A stretch of DNA of 64,000 nt, from contig NC_090777.1 of NCBI RefSeq assembly GCF_040054535.1, positions 16,522,501 to 16,586,500 of the forward strand. The letters are read 5' to 3'. Made by a program: the position numbers and the translations under genes. The DNA comes from Antennarius striatus (lineage: Eukaryota > Chordata > Actinopteri > Lophiiformes > Antennariidae). The notes beneath the pieces are model-generated. The model was not told where the DNA came from. It saw only the letters and a list, made by a program, of their open reading frames with translations, and did no database searches. Shown here piece by piece: positions 12,401 to 23,661 of the stretch. Numbering within the stretch: the first letter of the stretch is position 1; every line of letters begins with the position of its first letter.

Positions 12401-15400
12401 AAATATATTTACAATGAGTCAACAAGAATGTAAAATAAAAAAACCCCCATTGTATTGATGATAGATAGAATACAGTATAAAGCATTAAAGTAATGACTTA
12501 CCTCTCCCTTTTTGTACCACTGAATTTTAGTGCGGTTGATGAAAAAATTGACCCAGGGGTGGAAATGGAAAAAGCCAACCTTCTCTGCATCACCTCTGTG
12601 ATTCCAGTAAACTATATAATAGTAACCAAATTTTGGGTCTCCATTCTCATCATACTCAATAGTCTGGTTTAAAAGTGTGAAGTTTGACTTTTTCAGCTCT
12701 GCTAGAATCTGATGTGGGAACACAAAATTCAGATGATCATTGTTTGCATGTGTTGGACATATGGATATGGATGCATACATGGGTGTAGACTGAATAAATA
12801 TTTGTATTTTCTTAATTGAACTTGGGCGTCGTTTTTGGCAGGTAACTTATGAGAACTAATTACCGTATTTTCTGCACTATAAGGCGCACCTCAAAGCCTA
12901 AAATTTTCTCATAAACCCGTAGTGCGCCTTATAATCCGGTGCGTCTTATATATGGATTAATATTCATATTAATATTGGTTATAAACATGATCGCTGAAAA
13001 AAACCCGGCAGTCTGGCCGCCAGTCATGCCGCACTCCGCCACCAGAGGCGCACCCTCACAAGGAACTCGGGCCCACGCCCCCTAACAACGGTAGTCAAGG
13101 GGCGTCACCGAAGTCCCGGCTCTGACTGAGCTGCTCTCAGACGGTAGAGCAGACTGTAGGAGCACCGGTGATTACGTAGCAAAACATAAGGAACTTTCAA
13201 CAATTCTATTAATAAAGTTTGACTGACTGATCTCAGTATTTCCTAACTATTTGGGGCCGGAAATAACCCACTTTAAACTTAATTGGTCTTAGAAATGCCA
13301 TTGTGCTGTCATCTGGAATCTAGTGACGGTCCATTCTATTAGACTGTGGAAACACACGGAGGAACTGGCATAAAGGTGAATGAAAGACCCTCAAAGATGA
13401 ACTTCCAGCCTTTTCTTAAATTTCAAGAGCAGAGTCACTGCTAGACAAAGGTGCCAACGGGTGTGCTGCAATTGATTTACAAATGTAGTTGATAGCTCTG
13501 GCTTGTGTATTCTGTCTGCAGCGACGTGCGGTGAGATTCACGGCGGTGAGACACCGACGTTAAAGTCAGTTCTAGGAGTAAAACAGCGTCATATTTGCCA
13601 GTAAATTAGCAACCTGACATTAAAAACTAGTTAAAAAATTGTTTAGGACACAGAACAGCAAATAGCTGCACCTCACATCCGACTGGACTACCGATCTATC
13701 GAAACAATATTTAATTAATAAACGAAGACGAACATCGGAGCTTAAATATCTGCTTCGATTTTCAGATCAGGAAATAATCCGCTCTGTTCACACTGACTGC
13801 ACTCGTAATGAATTTAACCAGTTTTTAATGTCAGGTTTTTTAATATGTGTGTTGACTTCTTTCTAAGATGGCAAAGTGATCAAGTGATCAGGTTTCCTTG
13901 ATGCGGCTCAGAAGGGCTTGTTCACATAACAATAGGGGGCATTCAAAGGTAGTCAGGAAGTCATGAATGCAATCATGACTGCCTGAGCAGCGCGGCTCTA
14001 TCTAGTGGACGGATTGCGCAACTACAGCCGCTGCAGTTTATCAAATACATTCTATTTATTTTTATTGTGTGCGCCTTATAATCCGGTGCGCCTTATATAT
14101 GAAATAAATTATAAAACAAACAAATTATTGAGGGTGCGCCTTATAGTTCAGTGCGCCTTGTGGTGCGGAAAATACTATAGAGTTGTCAGTGCACAAATCT
14201 AAGCTTACATCGGTTTACACATGCTGGTTCAAACAACTGATCTGAGGTGAGACATTATATTCATCATTCATTCATCCATCTTCCGAACCGCTTTATCCGC
14301 CGTAGCGGTTCACGGGGAGCTGGAGCCTATCCCAGCTGGTTTAGGGCGTGAGGCAGGGCAAACTAGGCCTGACGCAGAGCCACACAGAGACAGACAACCA
14401 TGGACATACACACTCACACACTACGGGCAATTTGGAACTTTAACCTGAAGCACATGTTTTTTGGAGGTGGGAAGAAGCCGGAGAACCCGGAGAGAACCCA
14501 CACAGACACGGGGAGAACATGCAAACTCCTCACAGAGCGTGACTTGAACTGGGAACCACATTGCTGTGCAGCGACAGTGCTATCCACTGCACCACCGTGC
14601 CGCCCCGTTAGACATTATAGCTCTCAGTAAATTCAGGTAAATTGAATGACATTGACAAAGGTTGATATATCATACAGCTGTACCAAAAATTAAAACAAAA
14701 AATGTAATGCAATTACCTAGATAAAAATGACATTTTATAATAAATTTCTAAAGGGCCTATCATCAATTTAACATTCATAAACATAAATGAAGAATTTAAG
14801 ATGTCTAATTACTGGTATACTTACCATTTGTGGATGTACTGTAACATTGTTATTACACCCATCATTTCCACATTGCAAGGCTTTGTGTAAGGCATGAGCG
14901 ATGGTATAAACAGCAGAATACACAGGAAAAGAGAAGGATGGATCTGCATCAATGATGTCTTTTGTACTGAGGCCGTTGTACTTGCAATGAGTTTGGTTTT
15001 TTTCAGAATAAATAAATTTATTGAAACCGGGTATTGTTACTTCTGGTTGTGAAACTCCAATTATAGTTCCAATTTTTCTGATTCCTTTCTCCTTGGGGAG
15101 CTTCTTGTTTAGGGACCATCCATCATCTGCAATCCACACCTTGTTTGTAACATTCAGTCGTATTGCTGATCCAATTACAGCTTCAGCAATTCCCTTTGGA
15201 GCAAAAACAATAATGGTGTGCACTCTTTGTGCTTCTATTCGTTTGAACATCTGGTGAAAATTTGTATTTATATTGAGATCTTTCGTGTAAGCCAGACAAA
15301 TGTCTGTGTCCTTAATCCTCTTAATGAAAAAATCACGTCCATCGATACCAAAATCGTTATCACTGTTAAGAAAAGCAACCCAGCTCCATTTGAAGTGCAG

Positions 15401-16433
15401 CACAATGTTAACAATCGCCTCTATGACATCCTTATTGGGTTGCACTGTTCGCAGAAAAGAGGGAAAATTCTGCTTTCTTGAAAAAACAGAACTAGAAGCT
15501 CCGTAACTGACCTGTCAATATATTATCAAAGAAATTAATAATTTTCAGCGACAAAAACAAAAAATGCAAAGTTCAAATTTACATAATTCAAAAGCTAAAC
15601 ATATAATAATGATGACATTTTATCAAATTTTTAATGTTGGTCTGTTTTTATTCATTCAATCTAAATTGAACAAAAATGTGAATACACAATGATTAGCAAA
15701 AATACCATGGGTATGAAATCCACCATGAACAGTGGGGCCACACTCAGGACCTGAGTGCTTGTAAAGGGACCAACAACTCCTATTACATTTGAGATTTTGG
15801 ACCTCTTGTTATGGTGCTCATGCCTAGGGTTGATCAAACCATTGACTGAGATGAGTTTTAAAACATCTGGGAAACTCTGCACATCTGAGCAGTGGTCAAA
15901 TATATCATAGCCCAGAGATACATTAGGCAGTAAATTGGCAGAGTTATTGATTTCCTCCACAGAGAATCTCATCAACTGAAATCTTCGATAGTTTGGGAGA
16001 AGAAATGGTTGACTACAGAGAGAATGGACAACAGTAGAGGGATTAGTTTTTGACAATTTGAACTACAATGTCAAAAACGGTTTAGTGAATTTTGCCAGAA
16101 TGATTTGAGCATTACAAAGGTTTAAATAACTATTATTTTTTCAAGGACTACGGTCAGCTCTCACATTTTACAACATATATGATAATGTAGAAATTAAATG
16201 ATTAGGAGATAAATCTGCCAGACATCTGCTCAGGTTTATTGTATTACATACCTGGAGCAGTCGATGGCTTCTGGTTTGTCATGATAGTCAGGGGCATTCA
16301 CATGATGAATATCAAAAAGCCCACCAATTAAATAATCTCCTTCCAGTTGAAACTCTGAAGCAGAAAATTCACATAGATCCAAGGTTTGTAGAAGAGAACC
16401 CAGGAAACACAGAGAAGCAAGAAAATATGCCAT
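9489..16433 (-). CDS. tas1r2: taste receptor type 1 member 2-like, gene 1 (six exons)
   Basis: Class C GPCR expected to act as a sweet or amino-acid taste receptor subunit at the taste-cell membrane, probably with T1R3. The coding exons, in transcript order, are 16433-16252, 16012-15706, 15511-14825, 12708-12502, 12089-11969 and 10417-9489. Every joint has GT-AG ends, and the total is 2,433 nt, giving 810 residues with no break. Exon 1 has a signal peptide and [16 protein letters not shown]. Exons 2-4 form the Venus-flytrap ligand domain ([16 protein letters not shown]). Exon 5 is the cysteine-rich domain. Exon 6 carries the seven helices with [42 protein letters not shown] and FLPKCYIII. The SAGGPMCFL and RSFQIVC motifs point to T1R2 rather than T1R1, T1R3 or V2R receptors. 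Introns 3-5 have collected several transposons. Confidence 0.88.
10755..10880 (-). mobile_element. RTE LINE 3'-end fragment
   Basis: The sequence matches the 3' end of RTE copy B (cttcttctttt...ttcagggat...gttgcctccatctaacc), about 125 bp long. It is a severely 5'-truncated insertion in intron 5 of tas1r2-like gene 1, in the same orientation as the gene. Confidence 0.8.
10985..11395 (+). pseudogene. LINE reverse-transcriptase C-terminal remnant, family uncertain
   Basis: The frame at 10,996-11,307 starts LYCSILVPALTYGHERW and is followed, with shifts, by sequence matching the widespread fish LINE tail (QLRWSGVWCR, then a PRTTWRDYIS-like segment, ending near GATGGATTGATGGATG). A minus-strand remnant of the same family lies at about 34,860-35,160. 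It sits inside intron 5 of tas1r2-like gene 1. I could not settle the clade. Confidence 0.6.
11564..11945 (+). mobile_element. tRNA-derived SINE-A, copy 1
   Basis: The head ggggcggcagtggctcaatgg contains a pol III A-box-like TGGCTCAATGG, and ggttcgatttc about 45 bp on is the B box. The body ends in a TTTCCCTGTGGGGATTA motif and an AT-rich tail. Copies of the same family occur at 28,125, 42,733 and 45,312. It lies in intron 5 of tas1r2-like gene 1. Confidence 0.8.
12863..14177. mobile_element. non-autonomous DNA transposon with GTATTTTCYGCAC inverted ends
   Basis: The left end reads gtattttctgcactataagg and the right end, reverse-complemented, gtattttccgcaccacaagg. Both continue into GGCGCAC and a second internal copy of the cgccttataatccggtgcg module (about 12,920 and 14,075). 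The two ends therefore carry duplicated inverted modules. A TA duplication at the outer edges is possible but ambiguous. No transposase frame was seen in the 1.3 kb interior. It occupies intron 3 of tas1r2-like gene 1. Confidence 0.75.
14264..14607 (-). mobile_element. tRNA-derived SINE-B, copy 1
   Basis: Read on the minus strand, it begins ggggcggcacggtggtgcag, continues through a cysteine-rich-looking tccggg/ccggagaacc body, and ends cagctgggataggctccagc. A plus-strand copy at 36,069 shares the whole length. The B-box region is somewhat mutated here. It sits in intron 3 of tas1r2-like gene 1. Confidence 0.8.
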
Positions 16434-16574
16434 TCTGTGGTTGCTTATTGCAAGTTGGATGAACTCGTATGTCTCTACCTTTAGGGAGTTATGAAACACT
16501 ATACTCGCAAAGCCTCAGTAATCATTTTCATACTCAAGCAATGAAAAAATGTGTTTCAATGGTTTGAGGAGAAT

Positions 16575-16590
16575 CAAATCAGTATGCAAA
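16575..16590 (-). promoter_or_regulatory. conserved upstream motif of tas1r2-like gene 1
   Basis: The plus strand reads CAAATCAGTATGCAAA, 142 bp above the ATG. On the coding strand TTTGCAT is an octamer-like POU core. The same motif lies at equivalent places above genes 2 and 3. POU2F3 (Skn-1a) is known to specify sweet, umami and bitter taste cells, so a POU site is a reasonable inference. Confidence 0.6.
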
Positions 16591-16994
16591 GGTGCTGCAC
16601 AGATGGTTTAACATTGATCATGAATAAGCAAGTCTCATGCCCAAACCCAACATGCTCCTGCTGATGCCCAATAACTTATAATTAATGTCAGATTGGTTAT
16701 TCTGACATTCTGCAGCAAAACACATTTGATCAAGTGACAAAACCACTACACGTAATGGAAGGAAAATTTTCGTTGCATCCTCTGTATTTACAAACACAAT
16801 GTGAATTATGTTGAAGAGTGGAGTTGACCTTGATAAGGATATTTAGTATCATGGAGCCTTCACATCAGGTCATAAATACTAACGCTTTGGGTACTAATGA
16901 CAAATAGAGAGACACAAGTAAATTCATTATTGAGCCCAACGGACATTCAGGGAGTCACTCTCACAGACACTTCAGGGTATAAGACTGTAACAGA

Positions 16995-17180
16995 AATTAA
17001 AAAAACCCTTTCGGCTTGTCCCGTTAGGGGTCGACACAGCGTGTCATCCTTTTGCCATTTTAGATGAACGTTCATATTTGTTTGGCAAATTTTTATACGC
17101 CGGATGCCCTTCCTGCCACAACCCAATACATTTATCCAGGCTTGGGACCGGCCTACAGTTGGCACTGACGTCTGCCTCCC
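16995..17180 (-). mobile_element. short RTE-derived element with joined 5' and 3' ends
   Basis: One side (ttcggcttgtcccgttaggg) resembles an RTE 3' end, and the other (gccggatgcccttcctgcc, then atttatccaggcttgggaccgg) matches the RTE 5' end seen at 6,660-6,720 in copy B. Almost the whole coding part is absent. It is a SINE-like, internally deleted derivative. Confidence 0.6.
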
Positions 17181-17307
17181 GCAGGTCTGCAGCATACGTG
17201 TGAAGTGTTCGCTCCAAGCATTGACTCCATTCACTGCCCCTCCATGGAAGCTTATTTGAAGAATACACCAGTTTTAAACAAAATAAGTGATAAATGACCA
17301 GGATTCT

Positions 17308-17372
17308 CAACAAAATTTAAATTCAGGCAGCTGTTAGCTTATCATTTTGCTTGGAATGGAGGAACATTCCTG
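17308..17372 (-). pseudogene. rer1 exon 5-like relic (R2)
   Basis: The core aatttaaattcaggcag is nearly identical to the end of rer1 exon 5 (aatttaaattcaggcaa at 47,850), and atcattttgcttgg matches its middle with a small deletion between. It has no reading frame. It lies about 0.9 kb above the ATG of tas1r2-like gene 1, in rer1 orientation. Confidence 0.6.
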
Positions 17373-17574
17373 AGTGAGGCACAGTAAACTAATTTGAAAA
17401 AACATTCATCACTGAATTTATTGTGATAGTTATGTTTTAATATAGAAGCCTCTCCCAAAAAAACAAACGCTTCCTCTTATGAATGATCCAGCATCAGTCA
17501 GCACTCAACCACACAATCTGAATAGGAAAATTAGCAATAGCTCATATTAGGAAAGGGATAAATCGGAAGGACTG

Positions 17575-17662
17575 TCACCACAATTTGAATTGAGGCAACC
17601 AGCTGCTCAACAAGCATGAATTATCATTATGCATGGTAGGAAGGAATAGGCTGCCATCAACT
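17575..17662 (-). pseudogene. rer1 exon 5-like relic (R3)
   Basis: This second relic follows R2 closely: caatttgaattgaggcaacc, then ttatcattatgcatggtagg and aaggaat, collinear with rer1 exon 5. It shares post-exon sequence (gcagacta) with relic R4. Two relics this close suggest a further local duplication or two array units collapsed together. Confidence 0.5.
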
Positions 17663-18978
17663 CACGCAGACTACTGTAGACTAACCTTAGAGAGCTGGGA
17701 GCTAACATTCAACTTTTTTGAACCATTGTTTTTAGATTTCAACTCTGTTTAGTCTTGACTTTCTTCAGTGGAGCAAAGACACGTATCACATTCCTCATGG
17801 AAGGTGTCGGTTCATTGACTCTGAAGAATTTGCATGCTTGTCACATTTCAGAGGCAAGTATGCAACCTGGTCAATCTGAGCGAGAGCCACAACAACAGAA
17901 AATGTTTTGGGTGTTGCAAATGTGGCGTGATGTACAACAAGCAGTTTGCAGTCATAATGTTAGGCTCAACCGTGTCTAGCAAGGACTATGATGATTTTCC
18001 AGAAATCACCTCTATCATTTGAAGTGGTATGCGACCAACTAGACAGTGGAATGTGGGCAACAGAGTTGTTATTTACATCTATTTGCTTTCTTATCAAATC
18101 TTACAAACTAATTTTTATTTGGAGTGATCATCTCCAGTGCATCCTCAACATTTAATGCCTTTTTAAAATGGGACCAACACAAGACATTTAAACCTTGTTT
18201 TGTTTTGGATTTTTTTGATATGCCTGAGGCAGAGAATCAATTTCAGTACTGATCAGCAAAATTTTTTCACTAAAGATTTTAACATTTTTTAAATCTTTTT
18301 TTTTGCATTGGTTTAAATATGATTTGATTTGAACAGCTTGAGTTGGATTAGCTTGAGTTAAGCATGCAGTTCATGCCCACTTTTTTACTGCTCTTATTAG
18401 TTTATTATAATTGTAATTCTTAATATATACTGATACAATATTTTTCTAAATAAAGTTGAAGTTATACACAGATAATGAACCTGATATTTCAGGTTAAGTA
18501 TAAGAGACAAAAAAGAAATTTATGAAAAAAAAAGATCAAAGTTTAGACTCACTGTAGGTTTACAACTATTATACAACATGCAATAAATAAATCCACTTTG
18601 ACATTCATAGAGCTTCAGCGTACAGGTACATTCACTGTCCCGCAGACAGGATGTTGATTTCATAGTAAAGTGCTGCCATCAAAGGGTGAAAAACGGAAGA
18701 GCAAACACATTCTGTTCTGTCTTGATTACATGACTATATGAATGTAACATTTAATGTCCTGAAGCTCTTTGATAACCACAATTTTAGTGTTGGCATGTAA
18801 AATTATGTGCAATGAATCAGTTATATGTTTTTTAGTCCACATTTCAACAGTACAGACGCATTTTCTCTTAGATGTTCATTCTGAGGACGAATTCAGGCAG
18901 TCAACTGAGTCTGTGCAGACCTTATTCTCCACATCGTCATCAAGCACACCTTTGAGATTTGATGGTCTTTTAATTGAG

Positions 18979-18980
<2 letters not shown>

Positions 18981-19060
<80 letters not shown>

Positions 19061-19068
19061 TCTCAGGC
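18981..19068. repeat. (TC)n microsatellite
   Basis: An almost pure CT dinucleotide tract of about 88 bp lies between tas1r2-like genes 1 and 2. The spacer from 17,700 to 19,332 otherwise shows nothing recognisable. An open frame crossing the tract is only a low-complexity artefact. Confidence 0.95.
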
Positions 19069-19332
19069 AATACAAATGAAATTGGGGAGACGAATAAAAG
19101 ACTCATTGATTGAATTCTAAAAAACAAATTGGCTTATTTCACAAAATGCTGATTTATTCCTTTAATGATTATATTTGAACAGAGTTAGCAGAAGTGTTTT
19201 ATCATTTTCACATTTTTAACTTAAAGTGATCACATACATAAAAGTGATTTACTACTCTGAATATTAAGCAAAAACTTCTGTTTAGAAGTAGAACGCAACT
19301 TGGTTCTTCTGTCAGGAGAGAAACACATTTAG

Positions 19333-22300
19333 CTACTGACTAATTGTTTTGGTATAATTCTGAATGATTCCCTGGAAGTGCTGCTGTGTGTTTTTGTGTG
19401 GTTGGATAATGATAATATAACATTTTGGGAGGAAATACCAGAACAGAAAGGAGTAAAGACTGGATAGCACTGCCAACGCATTGAGAGTTTGGATGTACTT
19501 GCCATGGTAAAGCATATACTCTGTGGCAAAGATGATCCAGGTGAGGATTAACACAAGCAGGCAGAAGGTTATTGCTTTGGCCTCATTATAATTTTTAGGT
19601 AGGTCTTTTCCCATATAGGAAAAAATAAAGCAGAGGAAGCACAAAGTCACAAGTAAAACCACAGAAATGAAGATTCCTCTAAGACTAATATCACAACCAA
19701 GTATGATTTTGTCTGGGTACCAGTAGGTATCATTGTAGGGCTTAGGTGGATTATAAGAATATCCAATGACAAGCAAGAGTGCCTGAGTAACAAAGGCCAC
19801 AGTGATGACCAACCACTGCCCGTGATATTTCATCCACCAACTATGGAGTTTGGGGAACTTGGCAGCAATTTTGAAAATGCAAACAATTTGAAAAGAACGA
19901 ACAACAAAACAAGCAAGACAAACAGTGTAGAACAAAAGAAAAGGTAAGAACCTTAAGACACAAAAGGACATTGTTGGCTTGTCAAAATAAAAGAATACAC
20001 TTACAGTACAGAGAGTTAGGCAGCCTAAAATAAGGAAGCACATTGGCCCCCCAGCAGATCTGACAACAGGTGTGTGATAGTTGATGGCAAAGACAACAGA
20101 CGTGGCTAATGTGAGACCCACAAAGACCCAGGCCCCAACCATGATCAGTATCGCTCCACTGTCTGTGAATGGGACATATTCCACCACCCGCAGGCTGCAT
20201 GATGTACTTCCTGGTTCAGACCATTCTGTGTCCTTACAGGGGAGGCAGTTGTAGGGGTCTTCTGTTACACAAGAGAACAATAAACTGCCAAGAACTTTAA
20301 AATTTAGTAAAAGAGCATACAAGATGAGGGTGCAGTTTTCATTACATCCTGCTTCAAAGCGGTGATGTATCGTGTTTGTCAGTGTTTGTGTGTTTGTCCA
20401 TTAGTCCTTCCGTCTGTCCGTTAGTCCACCAAATATCTTCGCAATAGTAGCAGATAGAAAGATGAAACAAAAAGCCCATTACTCGGACGGCAAAGGGGAC
20501 AAAAATGAGATGATGACTTTGACCTTGAGAAAACTAGTTCAAGGTCAAATTTTAACTTTTTGTTCACTCAGGAACTGGATAAGATAGAAAGACAAGGGAG
20601 AAGGCCAGTGTGAGTAAGACCATAGATCAAAGCTAGTGCTTTGATCTATGAAAGTATGTCAGATTGCTAGCTTTGATCTTTGACCTTTGCGAGTAGTTCA
20701 GGGTAAAATTTTGACTTCAGGGGTGTTGCGGGATGTTGCAGTCTATGACTGCATTGGTTCTTGTTAAGGAAATGAAGTAGTGGTCCTCTGTTTTATATGA
20801 TAAAAAGAGATTTTCTGTGGGTGAAATTACTTTATTGTTTCTTGAAATTACCAACCTGATTATTTTTGCAAGAGCAAAAGTTTTCATTGTGACCTATAAC
20901 TGTTTAAGTTTTACATTTATCAACATTTAATTGATAATTTTAAACATTGACGTCTATAAAGCTTTTTCCAATTAAGGTTAAGTGTTAAACTCTCATATTC
21001 ATACAAGAGCAAATGTACCCAACTATTGGATTGACAATTGGGTACTTTTTTTCCCCTGATGTTCATATTTATTTACCTGTACTATTGATATATGTTCCAT
21101 TTTGACAGACCATACAGCTGAAGCAGCATTTCTGGATTCCATTTTGCTTTTTTACGTGACCAACAGGACACTCTGGGGAGCATAATGAACTGGGCACCTG
21201 TACAAGTCAGGAAAAGAGTCAGCGGACACAATACTATGAAAGAAGCAGGGAAACAAGAGAAACGTTGCTACGTAACATTGAATATTTAATTTCATTAACA
21301 ATTTTGTACAAGAATGCAAGCATTCATGTCAGTGTGAAAAAGCAAACACAATGTGTTCTACCAGCCTAAATGTCATTCCTTATATAATATATTCAAATAT
21401 AAGTGGGGGAAATATGACTTACTTCTCCTCTTGTATACCACTGAATTTTGGTGCTGTTGATGACAAATATGACTGACGGGTGAAACTTATAAAAGCCGAT
21501 CTCCTCTACATCACCACTGTGGTTCCAGAAAACTATAGAATAGGATCCATATTTGGGGTCACCCTCCTCATTAAACTCAATGCTTTGGTTTAAAAGTGTA
21601 AAGTTGGACTTCTTTAGCTCTGCTAGAACCTGATGTAGACACACAAAGTTCAGACTACCATTATTTTTTTCTGTTTTCACACTAACAAGTTTGACTGTAA
21701 AATAGGAGATGTTTCAGGGTTTTGCCCCTGCTTCAGTTGGAGGTTATTTGGTAAGTGGCGGTCAGAAATATCAGAAATATCTTTATATATCTTTATATAT
21801 TTATTTTCAGGATGTAATATTTTATGAGATACGCTACTAGCTGGAAATAATATTCAAGATGAAATGTCTTTTAACAACATATTTATAAAGTAAAATTAAC
21901 TAAATGATAATTAGATTACTTACCATGTGTGGGTACACTGTCATATTGCCACTACACTGATGACTACCACACTGCAAAGTGTTGTGTAAGGCATGAGCAA
22001 TAGCATAGACAGCGGAATAGACAGGGAAAGAAAAGGATGGGTCCAGAGCACGGATATGTTTTCCACTTAGGTTGCTGCAGTTAGAAGCCTGATTACAAAA
22101 TGTCTCTTCTGCTTTTTCACAGTACCGCTGACTTTTAGCAGAATTTAAAAAATGATCAAAACCAGGTATGGTCACAACTGGTTGAGACACTCCGATCACA
22201 GTTCCAATATTTTTGATTCCTTTCTCCTTGGGGAGCCTCTCATTTAAAGACCATGTGTCACCGGCTATCCACACCTTGTTTGTGATATTCAGCTCTATTG

Positions 22301-23477
22301 CCGACTCAATTAGAGCTTCAGCAACCATTTTTGGAGTGAAAACAACAATGATATATATATCCTGTGCCTCTATCTGTTTAAAGGTTTGGGAAATGTTTGT
22401 ATTGGCATTGAGGTCTTTGGTGTATGCCAGACAAATGTCAGTATCCTTAATCCTCTTTCTGAATGTTTCCTGGCCATCTTCACCAAAATCATCATCACTG
22501 TTCAGGAAAGCAATCCAAGTCCAGTTGAAGTGCAGAATTATCCTAACAATCACTTCTATAGCATCTTTATTGGAATGCACTGTTCTTAGGAAAGAAGGAA
22601 ATTTCCCTTTCTCTGCAAAAGCGGTCGCCGCAGCTCCATAACTCACCTGATTAATGAGCAACAGAGAAATTGTCTTTGTGTCATTTTCACTGACATGACA
22701 TTTTTCTCAAATGACAATTTAAAAACTACTAAACTTTTCGGAAGATTAAAAATATCAGTTACGTGATTATATTAATAACTGGAAACTTGCCAGAGGAATG
22801 AGATCCATCATGAATAATGGAACTACTGTTGAGGTGTCAGTACTGGAGAATGGGCCGACCACTGCTATCACATTGGACCGATTCTCATGTGATTCACCAA
22901 AAGTTTGGATTAAGCCATTGACTGAGATGAGTTTCAAAATTCCTGGGAAAATATCTGTATCTGAGCAGTGGTCAAATATTTCATAGCCCAGGGATACATT
23001 TGGCAGCAGGTTGGTAGAGTTATTGATTTCTTCCACTGAGAATCTCATCAACTGAAACTTTCGATAGTTTGATGGAATGAGTGGTTGACTGAGGACGGAG
23101 AAAACACAGCAGTAAGAATTACATTTAAATTAATGTTATTAGCCTTCTACATATACTGTATGTACAGAATATTACAGAAAAAATGATTTTACACATTAAC
23201 TAAGTCACCTAACATTATTGTTATACTATGTTTAAAAACAGAATATTTATTTGAACTAGAGAAGGTGTTTATTCTGTGTTAACTATGATACTCACCTGGA
23301 ACAGTCAAATGCTTCTGGTCTATCGTGATAGATAGCGCTACTGACATGATGAATATTGAAAAGTCCACCGATCAAAAAATCTCCTTCAAGCTGAAACTCT
23401 GAGGCTGGGGCAGTGTGTAGAGCAAATGCATGTAGAAGAGACTCCACAAGACAAAGAGAAACAAGAAAACATCTCAT
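19333..23477 (-). CDS. tas1r2: taste receptor type 1 member 2-like, gene 2 (six exons)
   Basis: This tandem paralogue of gene 1 has the same architecture. Coding exons are 23477-23296, 23088-22791, 22646-21924, 21629-21423, 21197-21077 and 20261-19333, total 2,460 nt and 819 residues, unbroken. Exons 1, 4, 5 and 6 equal gene 1 in length (182, 207, 121, 929 nt). Exon 3 is 36 nt longer and has extra cysteines (FCNQASNCSNLSG). Exon 5 gives the cysteine-rich domain (VPSSLCSPECPVG). Exon 6 has [38 protein letters not shown] and [11 protein letters not shown]. Intron 2 appears to use a GC donor (CTG|GCAAGT), where genes 1 and 3 have GT. Role is inferred as in gene 1. The N-terminal ligand domain differs far more from its neighbours than the 7TM exon does, so ligand range may differ. 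Confidence 0.88.
20335..20765. repeat. dispersed repeat with hairpin, in intron 5 of tas1r2-like gene 2
   Basis: The stretch from about 20,520 to 20,730 matches the reverse complement of 25,310-25,635: ggccttctcccttg, atcttatccagttcctgag and the tagatcaaagc modules recur. It includes a perfect 13-bp inverted repeat at 20,621-20,650. The family was not identified, and terminal duplications were not seen. Confidence 0.6.
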
Positions 23478-23645
23478 TGTTGAAGCAATCACTTACCAAT
23501 CTAATGTCAATGTGAATTGGAATAGCCTCTAAAACATCAAACAACGTGATGCTCAAAACAACAACAAACCCCAATTATTCCTTCCCATGCACTTGGTAAT
23601 GCATTTGGTCAGATTGTCAAATGTATACCTGTAAATGAGATTACA

Positions 23646-23661
23646 CAAATCAGTATGCAAA
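23646..23661 (-). promoter_or_regulatory. conserved upstream motif of tas1r2-like gene 2
   Basis: The plus strand reads CAAATCAGTATGCAAA, 169 bp above the ATG, preceded by ACA as in gene 3. The coding-strand core is TTTTGCAT. Confidence 0.6.

Noticed and set aside
18769-19113. Open frames across the (TC)n tract
   Set aside because: Ser/Leu or Glu/Arg runs from a microsatellite open all frames; no real protein is implied.
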